Shown here one piece after another: positions 25,972 through 35,200 of a stretch of DNA of 64,000 bases. Where the stretch lies: assembly GCA_017397845.1 (NCBI GenBank), contig JAFQHU010000025.1, positions 31,229-95,228 of the forward strand. The letters run 5' to 3'. Made by a program: the position numbers and the translations under genes. The notes under the pieces were generated by a model. The model had not been told where the DNA came from. It made no database searches and was given only the letters and a program-made list of their open reading frames with translations. The stretch is from Clostridia bacterium (GTDB lineage Bacteria > Bacillota > Clostridia > Oscillospirales > Acutalibacteraceae). Each line of letters begins with the position of its first letter. Positions within the stretch are counted from its first letter, which is position 1.

Positions 25972-26336
25972 GAAAAAAGAACTGCGGTGCACTTTTATTT
26001 CTTATTCCCCCGATTTTTTCCGTTGCCTGTGTTATAACCGAAAGACTGTGGCTGATAATTCCGTGCATTATTTCTCTTTTTGTCATCGTAGCAACTTTGC
26101 CCTTATGCCGCAAAAGAGAAAGTCTGTGGATATTCGTAGGCTTCGTTCCGGCAAGCGCTCCCGTTAATTTTGTTCTCGCTCTGTATTTCAGTTTAGATTT
26201 TATGGACTCTTATTCACGGTTTCAGCAAATTTTATGGTTTATTCTCGCCTTAAGCGTTCTGCTCAGTATAGAGGAAATTATTTTCGGAATAATAACCCGG
26301 CTCATTTGGAAAGAGCAATACCGCATAAGACTGTGA
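25959..26336 (+). CDS. small four-helix membrane protein, partner of the M50 protease
   Basis: A 125-aa protein with four hydrophobic segments (about residues 8-25, 30-48, 57-77 and 88-112) separated by basic loops. I do not recognise the family. It overlaps the end of the M50 protease gene by 13 bp, with AGAGGTGAT just before its ATG, so the two are translationally coupled and probably act together. An accessory or immunity role is speculation. Confidence 0.7.
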   Translation: MAYIRKKNCGALLFLIPPIFSVACVITERLWLIIPCIISLFVIVATLPLCRKRESLWIFVGFVPASAPVNFVLALYFSLDFMDSYSRFQQILWFILALSVLLSIEEIIFGIITRLIWKEQYRIRL

Positions 26337-26379
26337 GCAGACTGTATGAAAAAATATAAAATTCGATCGGAGTGATATT

Positions 26380-27096
26380 ATGATTTATGTAACCTCGGAC
26401 CTTCACGGCTACTGCTTCGAAAAATTTCTCGATTTTCTGAAAGACACAGGCTTCAGCGACAAAGATTATCTGTACATACTGGGCGATGTTATCGACCGAG
26501 GAAAAGACGGTATAAAATATCTTAAATGGCTTATGCTTCAAAGTAATGTTTTTTTCATTATGGGAAACCATGAGGCTATGATGCTTTCATGCGATTTTTT
26601 GTGTAATGAAATCACCGAGGAATCAATAAATGACTTTGATGAAAAGAAAGTGAGTATTTATACTACCTGGCTTTCCTCAGGCGGTCAGGCCACAGTAAAT
26701 GCTTTGGCAAAAGAGGACAAAGATACTGTCTGCGACATTTTTGATTTTTTGCGTGAAACTCCCCTGTATGAGATTGTAAGCATCGGCGAAAAGGATTTCA
26801 TTCTCACCCACAGCGGTCTCGGCTCCTTCAGAGAGGATAAAAAGCTGCGGGAATACACTCCCACTGACTTACTTTGGTCAAGGCCGTCACTCAACAGAAA
26901 GTATTTCGAAAACATCACAACCGTTTTCGGTCATACACCCACCTTCTGCTACGGAGAACAGTACAGAGGAAAGCCGCTGTTTACGGATACATGGATAAAT
27001 ATTGATGCAGGCGCGGCCGCAGGTATAGATCCCGTGATTTTGAGACTCGACGATATGAAGGTCTTTTATATGAGCGGTTCCGCAAACACAGATTAA
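26380..27096 (+). CDS. PPP-type metallophosphoesterase
   Basis: A 238-aa phosphatase of the calcineurin-like superfamily. Metal-binding motifs are DLHG (residues 7-10), GDVIDRG (near 35) and GNHE (near 64), with later His residues in LTHSGLG and FGHTPT. The short length and order fit bacterial Ser/Thr protein phosphatases (PrpA/PrpE-like) or Ap4A hydrolases. The substrate is unknown. CGGAGTGAT precedes the ATG. It lies 43 bp after the M50 partner gene on the same strand and may be co-transcribed. Confidence 0.8.
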   Translation: MIYVTSDLHGYCFEKFLDFLKDTGFSDKDYLYILGDVIDRGKDGIKYLKWLMLQSNVFFIMGNHEAMMLSCDFLCNEITEESINDFDEKKVSIYTTWLSSGGQATVNALAKEDKDTVCDIFDFLRETPLYEIVSIGEKDFILTHSGLGSFREDKKLREYTPTDLLWSRPSLNRKYFENITTVFGHTPTFCYGEQYRGKPLFTDTWINIDAGAAAGIDPVILRLDDMKVFYMSGSANTD

Positions 27097-27113
27097 TTAT
27101 TACTTTTTTGCTA

Positions 27114-27142
27114 TTGCTTTTTATCCATCTTTTATGTATAAT
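27114..27142 (+). promoter_or_regulatory. promoter of the large membrane protein gene at 27216
   Basis: TTGCTT, 17-nt spacer, TATAAT. Confidence 0.55.
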
Positions 27143-27215
27143 TAAATAATATAGTTTATCCTGTCAGGGATAAGTTAATAATTTATATCAATGTTAAGAA
27201 AAGGAGTTGCTCTCA

Positions 27216-29012
27216 ATGGACCCTATAAAGGTTGACTTCACAGGCGGCAAGGGTGAAAGCAAGGGCAGCGGTAAGGCCGCTTATCTTGTTCCCAAAAAAG
27301 CCGGATTAAAATTAATCATCAGCATCGTCGGAACTGTTATCGGTGCAGTAATTGCGTATTATTTTATGCTTCCTCCCATGAATTTCAAAAGCACAGATAC
27401 TTATATGTATTTCGGCGTTGTTGCTGCTATCTTTGTAGCATTGCTCAACATCACCTCAGGCGCTATGATGAAGCCCGAATACACCGAATACGTTAAAAGA
27501 AAATCTATCATTCCCGGTATTTTTATCGGTATTCTCGTGGCTGTGGTAGCCATCGGCATGGCGGTTTCCTCTGTATTTTTAAGAGCAAAAACCTACAGTC
27601 AGATTATCGATGTAAACGAAAACACCAACTTTGCCGAAGAAATTCAGGAAGCGGACTTTTCCTCGGTTCCCGTCCTCGACACAGCGGCAGCAAGCGTTCT
27701 TGCCAACAGAACTCTCGGTGACCTTTCAAAAATCGACAAGGTTTCACAGTTCGAAATTTCCACAGCATTTACACAGATTAACTATAAGAACTCTCCCGTT
27801 AAATTAACCACTCTTTCCTACGGTGATGTTTTCAAATGGCTCAAAAACACCAAAGAAGGTCTTCCCGGCTATGTTATAGTAAACATGGTTACTCAGAAAA
27901 GTGAGCTTGTTCTTCTTCCCGAAGGTCAGTACATCAGATATGCCACAACAGAGCATTTCTCCAAATATCTTATGAGACATGTCCGCTTTGCATATCCCAC
28001 TTACATTTTTGATACTCCACGTTTTGAAATTGACGAAAAGGGCGACCCCTATTGGCTCTGCCCCGTACTTGACAAAACTATCGGTCTTTTCGGCGGTACA
28101 GATGTAAAGGGTGTAGTTATCGTAAATGCAGTTACGGGTGAAATGACCGAATACACCGTAGCCGAGGTAAGAGACAGTAAAGAGCTTCAGTGGATTGACG
28201 GTATTTACTCCGATGCACTTTTAGTTGAACAGTTCAATTACTACGGTCAGTATCAGAAAGGCTTCATCAATTCCGTTCTCGGTCAGGACGGCGTAAGAGT
28301 AGCCACAGAGGGCTCCAATTATCTCGCCCAGAATGATGACGTTTATATGTATACCGGTGTCACCTCTGCCGGTCACGACCAAGCTATCATCGGCTTTGTT
28401 CTCGTAAACATGAGAACAAAGGATGCTTCCTTCTATGCCGTATCGGGTGCTAAGGAATATTCCGCCATGTCCTCTGCACAGGGTGACGTTCAGGACTACT
28501 CCTATAACGCTACCTTCCCCATTCTTCTCAATATCAGCGGTCAGCCCACTTACTTTATGTCTCTTAAGGATGCCGACAGCCTCGTTAAGCGTTATGCAAT
28601 GGTTAACGTGCAGAACTATCAGGTTGCCGTTACGGGTGTGACTATTGCAGAATGTATGGAAGAATATGTCGATAAGCTTGAGCACAATAATATTAAGATC
28701 GATGTAGATATCGAAGGAATTATCGATGCCACAGACACAGAAAACCAGCAAGGCGACGCAGCTGCTCCCGAAAAGAAAAATGTTACCGTAAAGGGTTCTG
28801 TAACCGACATCAGAACAGCAGTTATGGGCGGCGAAAGCGTTTACTATATCGAGCTTGATGAAAACGGCATTTATTATACAATAAGTGCCTCCGATGAGCC
28901 CGGCGTAGTTATTATGAATAAGGGACAGAATATAAAAATCACATATACCGTAACCGATAGCGACAAAAAGCCGGTTAAGGGTGATATTGTCAAAGCAGAA
29001 AGTGTGAAATAA
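27216..29012 (+). CDS. membrane-anchored protein with large extracytoplasmic region, unknown function
   Basis: A 598-aa protein that I do not recognise. The first 30 residues are cytoplasmic and Gly/Lys-rich. Three membrane segments follow (about 28-50, 62-83 and 98-122), then ~470 residues of soluble beta-rich sequence. The last ~75 residues (KNVTVKGSVTDIRTAVMGGE, then YYIELDENGIYYTI) look like an OB-fold. An acidic linker (ATDTENQQGDAAAPEKKN) separates it. AAAAGGAG gives 9-nt spacing to the ATG at 27216; a TTG at 27207 overlaps that site. It has its own promoter and terminator. Confidence 0.65.
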   Translation: MDPIKVDFTGGKGESKGSGKAAYLVPKKAGLKLIISIVGTVIGAVIAYYFMLPPMNFKSTDTYMYFGVVAAIFVALLNITSGAMMKPEYTEYVKRKSIIPGIFIGILVAVVAIGMAVSSVFLRAKTYSQIIDVNENTNFAEEIQEADFSSVPVLDTAAASVLANRTLGDLSKIDKVSQFEISTAFTQINYKNSPVKLTTLSYGDVFKWLKNTKEGLPGYVIVNMVTQKSELVLLPEGQYIRYATTEHFSKYLMRHVRFAYPTYIFDTPRFEIDEKGDPYWLCPVLDKTIGLFGGTDVKGVVIVNAVTGEMTEYTVAEVRDSKELQWIDGIYSDALLVEQFNYYGQYQKGFINSVLGQDGVRVATEGSNYLAQNDDVYMYTGVTSAGHDQAIIGFVLVNMRTKDASFYAVSGAKEYSAMSSAQGDVQDYSYNATFPILLNISGQPTYFMSLKDADSLVKRYAMVNVQNYQVAVTGVTIAECMEEYVDKLEHNNIKIDVDIEGIIDATDTENQQGDAAAPEKKNVTVKGSVTDIRTAVMGGESVYYIELDENGIYYTISASDEPGVVIMNKGQNIKITYTVTDSDKKPVKGDIVKAESVK

Positions 29013-29018
29013 TAAATC

Positions 29019-29055
29019 GATACCGGCTGCTGCATTGTGCAGTCGGTATCCGTTT
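29019..29055 (+). terminator. terminator after the gene at 27216
   Basis: A 12-bp stem GATACCGGCTGC/GCAGTCGGTATC (one G-U pair, 8-nt loop) is followed by CGTTTAATC. Confidence 0.6.
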
Positions 29056-29086
29056 AATCAAATCATTCTCTCAAGGAGATGATAAA

Positions 29087-30025
29087 ATGAAATTATCATT
29101 AGTAATACCCTGCTATAACGAAGAGGGAAATGTCGAAAAGTTCTTTGACCTTGTAACCGAGGTGTTCGAGGGCAAGGTTGAAGATTATGAATTTGTCTTT
29201 GTCAACGACGGAAGTAAAGATGACACACGGAAAAAGCTAAAGGAGCTTTATTACAATAAAAACAGCCGGAACAATATACAGGTGCTTTCCTTCAGCCGTA
29301 ATTTCGGTAAAGAGGCAGCAATTTATGCAGGGCTTTCAAAGGTAAAAGGCGATGTTGTCTGCCTTATTGATGCCGACTTACAGCAAAGACCTGAGGTTGT
29401 ACTTGAAATGTTGGAGGTTATGAACAGCGATGACGATATCGACTGCGTTACCGCCTATCAGGAAAAGAGAAAAGAAGGCAAGGCTATTTCCGCTGTCAAA
29501 TCAGTATTTTACAAAATCATAAATAAAGTATCCGATGTTGAATTCGTAAACGGCGCCTCAGATTTCAGACTTATGAAAAGAAGTGTGGTTGACGCCCTTT
29601 TACAGATGACCGAATACCACCGCTTTTCAAAGGGTATGTTCAGCTATGTGGGCTTCCGCACAGAATACATTCCTTATGTGGTTGCCGAAAGAGAAAGCGG
29701 AGAAAGCAAATGGGGCGTAAAAAAGCTTATAAAGTATGCCCTTGAGGGTATCTTTGCTTTTTCAACAATGCCTTTGAAAATCTCAATGCTTATAGGTATT
29801 CTCTTTGCACTTTTATCTGTATGCGGTTTTATTGGTTCCGTCTTCCTTTCCTCTGCTCTTGCGGTAAGCACCCTGCTGATAATTTCTTCCCTTTTCTTCG
29901 TAGGCGGCATCCTTCTTATCTGCCTCGGAATTATTGGCGAATATCTGTCAAAAATGTATGTACAAGGCAAGGATAGACCCGTATATATTTTAAAGGAATA
30001 TTTAAGCTATGAAAAAACTGACTGA
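29087..30025 (+). CDS. GT2 glycosyltransferase, polyprenyl-phosphate type (GtrB/ArnC/DPM-like)
   Basis: A 312-aa membrane-associated enzyme that transfers a sugar from a nucleotide donor to polyprenyl phosphate. The GT-A domain has LSLVIPCYNEEGNVEKFFDL at the start and the metal-binding DADLQQRPE near residue 95. An amphipathic region with the family's ESGESKWGVKKL motif lies near 205. Two C-terminal membrane helices follow (about 230-255 and 265-290). AAGGAGAT precedes the ATG. The gene overlaps the GtrA flippase-like gene by 17 bp, a common pairing for wall or teichoic acid glycosylation. Confidence 0.88.
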   Translation: MKLSLVIPCYNEEGNVEKFFDLVTEVFEGKVEDYEFVFVNDGSKDDTRKKLKELYYNKNSRNNIQVLSFSRNFGKEAAIYAGLSKVKGDVVCLIDADLQQRPEVVLEMLEVMNSDDDIDCVTAYQEKRKEGKAISAVKSVFYKIINKVSDVEFVNGASDFRLMKRSVVDALLQMTEYHRFSKGMFSYVGFRTEYIPYVVAERESGESKWGVKKLIKYALEGIFAFSTMPLKISMLIGILFALLSVCGFIGSVFLSSALAVSTLLIISSLFFVGGILLICLGIIGEYLSKMYVQGKDRPVYILKEYLSYEKTD

Positions 30026-30470
30026 ATTATTTTCGAAATATAAAGAGCTTATTATTTATGTGCTTTTCGGTGCACTGACAACGGCGGTAAATTTCGTAAC
30101 CTTTTGGCTTTTCGGTAAAATTTTAGGCGAAGATTTATATTATATAAGCAACGCAATAGCATGGTTTGTATCCGTGGTTTTCGCTTATATAACAAACAAG
30201 CTTTTCGTTTTCGAATCAAAAAGCTTCGCACCCAAAGTACTTATTAAAGAAATCTCTGCATTTTTCAGTGCCCGGATTTTCAGCTTCGGTGTGGAAGAAG
30301 GCGGAATGTGGCTTTTCGTTGACCTTTTGAAATTCGGTGAGTTTTCCCTCTCACTTTTCAGCTTTGAAATCAACGGCCAGCTTATCGCAAAGCTCATTCT
30401 TGCAGTTACCGTGGTTATACTTAACTATTTCGCAAGTAAGTTCGTAATATTCAGAAAGAAAAACAAATAA
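30009..30470 (+). CDS. GtrA family membrane protein
   Basis: A 153-aa four-helix membrane protein of the GtrA family, thought to flip polyprenyl-linked sugars to the outer membrane face. The sequence KELIIYVLFGALTTAVNFVT near the start and YFASKFVIFRKK at the end are typical. It overlaps the GT2 gene in a different frame. Together they supply glycosyl donors for extracytoplasmic glycosylation; the receiving transferase is not in this window. Confidence 0.85.
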   Translation: MKKLTELFSKYKELIIYVLFGALTTAVNFVTFWLFGKILGEDLYYISNAIAWFVSVVFAYITNKLFVFESKSFAPKVLIKEISAFFSARIFSFGVEEGGMWLFVDLLKFGEFSLSLFSFEINGQLIAKLILAVTVVILNYFASKFVIFRKKNK

Positions 30471-30471
30471 T

Positions 30472-30520
30472 AAAAAATGTACGGAGCAGCTCACACCGAA
30501 CTGCCCCGTTTCTTTTATTC
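30472..30520. terminator. bidirectional terminator between gtrA and glycerate kinase
   Basis: CGGAGCAG and CTGCCCCG pair with one mismatch. TTTCTTTT follows on the plus strand and TACATTTTTTATT on the minus strand. Confidence 0.5.
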
Positions 30521-31661
30521 AATTGTCTCTGAAAACTTTTATCAATCTGAACGCCTGCTCGACACAGTCAGCCATATTTGAAAAAGCCGTATCTCTGTCC
30601 ATAGCCTTTTCGAGGGTGGTAACACCACGTATAACAGGGAAGAAGGCATCTATCCCCTTTTCGTTACAGTAAACGGCATCCTCAGTCACGGCACCCGAAA
30701 AAGCAAGAACGGGTTTGCCGTATTTTTTTGCCTTTTCCGCCACACCGCCGGGAGCTTTGCCCATAACTGTCTGACTGTCAATTCTGCCCTCACCGGTAAT
30801 GACAATGTCTGCCTCTCTGATTTTCTCTTCGATATGTATTTCCCGGAGTATCAGGTCAATACCCCTTAAAAGCTTAGCATCAAGATAATATTTAAAAGCA
30901 AAGCCCAAACCTCCCGCTGCACCTGAGCCGGGATAAGCCTTATCCGCATCAGTTCTGATTTTTCTCGTTTTTTCTGCGAAATCAAAAAGATATCTGTCCA
31001 TTTTGCGTACCGTGTCAGCCGTTGCACCCTTCTGAGGTCCGAACACGGCGCTGCAGCCCTTTTCACCGCAAAGAGGATTCGTCACATCGCAGGCTATACT
31101 GAAGCTGCATTCTGAAAGCTCCTTCATAACCTTTTCATCACTTATGCGGTCAAGACATGAAAGTCCCTTTGCACCAAAAGCTATTTCCTTACCGTCTTTA
31201 TCGAGAAGGCTGAAGCCAAGAGCCTGAAGCATGCCTGCACCGCCATCATTAGTGGCACTTCCGCCTATACCTATTATAAAATTGCGACAGCCTCTGCCGA
31301 TGGCATTCCGTATCATTTCACCCACTCCGTAGGTGGTGGTATTCATAGGATTCAGCTCTTCCTTTTTAAGTAGCGTTATCCCTGCCGCCGCTGACATTTC
31401 CATCAGTGCTGTTCCATCAGGGGTAATTGTGTAGCTACAGGTGATTTTTCTGCCCAAAGGATCAGACACCTCAGCCGTAACAGCCTTACCCTCAAGTGCT
31501 GATGTAAGTGCTGCCACTGTACCCTCGCCGCCGTCAGCCACGGAAAGCACCTCACACTCTGCATCCGGATACACTTTTTTTATTCCCTTTTCAGCAGCCA
31601 TACCCGCCTCAAGGGAGGTAAGACTGCCCTTGAAGGAGTCAATTGCGATTAAAGCCTTCAT
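30519..31661 (-). CDS. glycerate kinase
   Basis: A 380-aa glycerate kinase of the GarK/GlxK family, phosphorylating D-glycerate with ATP. The start MKALIAIDSFKGSLTSLEAG, the GIGGSATNDGGAGMLQALGF motif near residue 130 and VITGEGRIDSQTVMGKAPGG near 285 are signatures. It lies 5 bp after the stop of the unknown membrane protein gene on the same strand and has no strong RBS of its own, so translation is probably coupled. Confidence 0.92.
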   Translation of the reverse strand: MKALIAIDSFKGSLTSLEAGMAAEKGIKKVYPDAECEVLSVADGGEGTVAALTSALEGKAVTAEVSDPLGRKITCSYTITPDGTALMEMSAAAGITLLKKEELNPMNTTTYGVGEMIRNAIGRGCRNFIIGIGGSATNDGGAGMLQALGFSLLDKDGKEIAFGAKGLSCLDRISDEKVMKELSECSFSIACDVTNPLCGEKGCSAVFGPQKGATADTVRKMDRYLFDFAEKTRKIRTDADKAYPGSGAAGGLGFAFKYYLDAKLLRGIDLILREIHIEEKIREADIVITGEGRIDSQTVMGKAPGGVAEKAKKYGKPVLAFSGAVTEDAVYCNEKGIDAFFPVIRGVTTLEKAMDRDTAFSNMADCVEQAFRLIKVFRDN

Positions 31662-31666
31662 ATTTA

Positions 31667-32173
31667 TTACCGTCCGAAATAAGTTTTTAATCCGTAATAA
31701 ACCGAATTTCCTTTATCATATACAAATACTTCTCCGTTATCAAAAACGGACGTTTCGCTGTAATGAAAAGGTCTTTGATAACCGGTATAAGAAGATACAT
31801 ATACCTCGTCTGAAAGGTCGAAATCTTTGTTCCATACTCTGCCGCCGAGATGTGAAGCGTAAAAAAAGTCACGAACGAAATATTGTTTATCCTCACCGTC
31901 AATTTTCACCCAAAAGCCGTTATCCAATTCTTTTTCAATTTCTGAAATTTCTTCGCTTTCCAACCTGTATTCATATATTTCCCAATCCTGAAATAATGAG
32001 ACGGCAAGCTCTTTATATCTGTCAGCTCTGCCTTCGGGCACAAAAACCTCTGTGTCATAGTTTTTCAGTCTGTCATTGAAATCTTTGGTATTTACACGGA
32101 TAGTATGAAGCACAGCTGAAGCGAAGAGAAAAAAAGCACAAACAATCAGAACAATTCCTGTCTTTCTTTTCAA
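31667..32173 (-). CDS. membrane-anchored protein of unknown function
   Basis: A 168-aa protein with one N-terminal membrane anchor (residues 6-24, GIVLIVCAFFLFASAVLH) and a soluble extracytoplasmic domain rich in Tyr, Asp and Glu. I do not recognise it. The start is TTG at 32173 with AAAGGATG upstream. The promoter at 32223 is close to consensus, and a 17-nt perfect palindrome lies between it and the gene. It heads a two-gene transcript with glycerate kinase, an odd pairing. Confidence 0.65.
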   Translation of the reverse strand: MKRKTGIVLIVCAFFLFASAVLHTIRVNTKDFNDRLKNYDTEVFVPEGRADRYKELAVSLFQDWEIYEYRLESEEISEIEKELDNGFWVKIDGEDKQYFVRDFFYASHLGGRVWNKDFDLSDEVYVSSYTGYQRPFHYSETSVFDNGEVFVYDKGNSVYYGLKTYFGR

Positions 32174-32200
32174 AGCAAATCATCCTTTCCTGTCACTAAG

Positions 32201-32217
32201 CTGACATTCAATGTCAG
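32201..32217. promoter_or_regulatory. 17-nt palindrome at the transcription start, possible operator
   Basis: CTGACATT-C-AATGTCAG is a perfect inverted repeat with a one-base centre, 5 bp downstream of the -10 box of the promoter at 32223-32251. The position suits repression by a dimeric regulator; no regulator gene for it is identified. Confidence 0.45.
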
Positions 32218-32222
32218 TTCCG

Positions 32223-32251
32223 ATAATACCACCTGCAAAATCTTTTGTCAA
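32223..32251 (-). promoter_or_regulatory. promoter of the membrane protein-glycerate kinase pair
   Basis: TTGACA, 17-nt spacer, TATTAT on the minus strand. Confidence 0.7.
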
Positions 32252-32260
32252 TAAACGGAT

Positions 32261-35200
32261 TTATACATGTGCAGCGTATATCCCGTTCATAAACTCAACA
32301 AATTCACAGAAACGGCCTGCTTCATCACTTTCCATGCGGCAGAAATTGGCGGTAATATCTCCGTTTATCTGATATTCTTTACCTATTACATCCTTATAGG
32401 TGTCGTAGTAGCTTCCTAAATTCTCTGAGCCGAAAGAAAACTTAATGTCGAAATCCGTGGGAAGAACATCCTTTTCGCCCGTGTCTGTTTCGCCCGTGAT
32501 ATAGTAGCCTCGTGTGGTCGGCACTTTATTAATATTGTCAGGAAGTTCTGAATGAAGATAAATGGCGAAGACATCATTAAGCTGTGCAGGGTAGCTTTCC
32601 ATTATCACTCCGTCATAGATTATGCGCACCTTGGTGCCCTTCTTTATATCCGTTCTGCCCTCTAAATCTGTACCGACGGTAGAAACATGAATTTTATCTG
32701 AAGAGTTTCTTTCAGCCGTACCGTCCAAGGGGGTTACAAGAAGCCAGTCACCGTTTTTACTCACATCCAGAACCTCTGCATCAAAGGTATGCGCATCCGT
32801 AAGCACCTGTGCAGGGTTGTCGCCGCTGCCGTCAAGAATTTCAACAGCATACAGCTCACTTATCAAAGCGGTAGAGGTCGGGGACGGAGAATCATTTATC
32901 CTCAAAGAGCTGAAGCTGTAAAACACACGGATTTTCGCACCCACATGTATATTTCTGAAATCGATGCTTACGGGACTGATAATTATATTATCACCGTATT
33001 CTTTTAATATTTCTTCATCAATAGGCTTTACACCCAAAGAATTACCGGGTACATCAACCATAATAACCTCTGCCGTAAAGCTATCACTGTACTGCGGCGA
33101 ATTAAAAGCCGATATTACATTACCCGTACGTGAATCAACCTCTATTTTTTCTTTTATTTCCCCTGTACCGTAAACCTCTTTGGTATAGGCTATCAGATTG
33201 TTTTCAGGAAAATAAGAGGTGCGGTATATGTATCTCACATCATCTTCTACCGTTTCAAAATAGCCGATTTTTCCGGTGTCATAATTCACCCTGAGACCGA
33301 GAAGCTTATTTGAAACATCGACGGAAACGCCCACATCCGTAAGCAGAACCGTATTAAGATCCGAATATGTGCCTATAGGCTCTGTTCTGCCGATGGAGTC
33401 AAGGTATGCCTTTGCGTAAGAGCGAAGCTGCGCATTCATTTGTTCATTGTCCTTTTCGGTAGGATGTATGGCTCTGCTCTCATAAATTTTCGGGAACATA
33501 CGCTTGATGGATTTTGTATATTCGGAGCCGTCCCTGGCGTATTCCGTATCAAGGTATATGTACTCTCCGTCCTTTTCTTCAAATCTCATAACTGCAGGTA
33601 CGCTGTGACCGCTTTGTTCGATAAACCATCCGTCCTCAAAGCCGTAAACGGAATACCTTTCTATCATATAAACTGAAACTATGCCGCCTTTTTCCTTTGT
33701 ACCGAAAATCACATGACCCTCGGCGGGACATTCACCGAGCCATCTTCCGGAAACATTCTGCTCCAAAATCGCCTTTGATACGGCTTTGTCAAGGTCGGTG
33801 GGGTCTGTCTTTTCTGCCTCGTGAAGCTCATAGTATGCCCAACCTTTATTTACCGCTATACAGTTTACAGGCTCTATTTTAAACTTTCTGCCTCTCATTT
33901 CGTCTTTCTTTTCCTGACCGATTACCTTTACGTTAAAGGAAACCTCCTGACCTTTTCTGAGAGCGTTTACGGTTATCTCATAGCTTTCATCTGTTAAATA
34001 AGAGGAAAAGTCAGGTGACCAACGGATGTGCTTTTCACCGTCGGGCTCATGATAATATTTACCCTCAATTTCTGCCTTACCCTTTGAGCAGTCAGCAGAA
34101 ACAAGCTTATATTCCGTGGGAAGCGAAAAGCTTATGGAGCCGTAAGCCGTATGGCTTAAATTCGGATTGCAGTACCATTCGTTTTCCTCACCCACAGAAG
34201 TCGGCTTTGAAAGATGGTATTCATAATTATTTCCCCAACTGCCGATAACCGTATCCTCAGCGGAGACAAGATAATAGGTAGACAAATTATCGTTTTGTCC
34301 TACCTTGGCAATTTCAACAGTAAAGGCTACTTCTTCGCCGTACATAACACCCTTGAATTTTACGACAGCATTTTCACCGACACCCGCATCTGTAATTTCA
34401 GGTGTCCACATATATCCGTCACCGTGTTCATCAGAGGTATAAGGTGACAGTCTTCCGCCCTCTGCAACAGGTTCTTCCGTAAGCTCGCAAAGCTCATCCA
34501 CATAAAAGTTTATCCATCCGTGACCCATGGCACTGCTTGCCAAGTTGCACTCCCATATATTACCCTGCTTTATGTATTTTTCTTCCTCAAAAAAGGCTTT
34601 TGCCTTTTCCGCATTGACCGCATAAAGGGTACTTTCCGTAAGGGTGCTTCCCTCTGTGCTGAGTATGAACATCTTTGAAAATCCGTCACAGAAAACCACA
34701 TCAATGTTTCCGTCGGAGTTTGCCACCTCGATTTTACCGCTTTGTGTAAGCCCTTCCGCACTCATTTCGGGCAGTCTTTCCAAAGCAAGAGAGGAAAGGA
34801 AGTTCAGTACCGTGCTTCTGCCGTTTCCGGGAGTAGCTTTAAAATAAGAGTTTTTACCCTTATGAACGGTGAAATATTCGGAATATTCTATAACCTCATC
34901 GAAGCGGAACATTTCGGTTCCCTTTTCAGTGAGAATCATATATTTATTTTCAGGATCGTTGCTCTCTGCCTTTGGACTTGTAGCCAAGCACACGGCAAGA
35001 ACAATACCTGTAATCACCGCAACAATAATCAGCCACAGTGCAGGCTTTTTGTAGCTGAGGACTGCCTTGATTCTTTTTTTGACCCCGGTTTCACCAAAAG
35101 CAACGGGACAGGCCGTTATCATCCTTTTCGGAACGGAGCAATTAATCAGAGCCATTGAATAGGGCTTTTTGATGTCAGCACCCATTTCCTTTATTACCTT

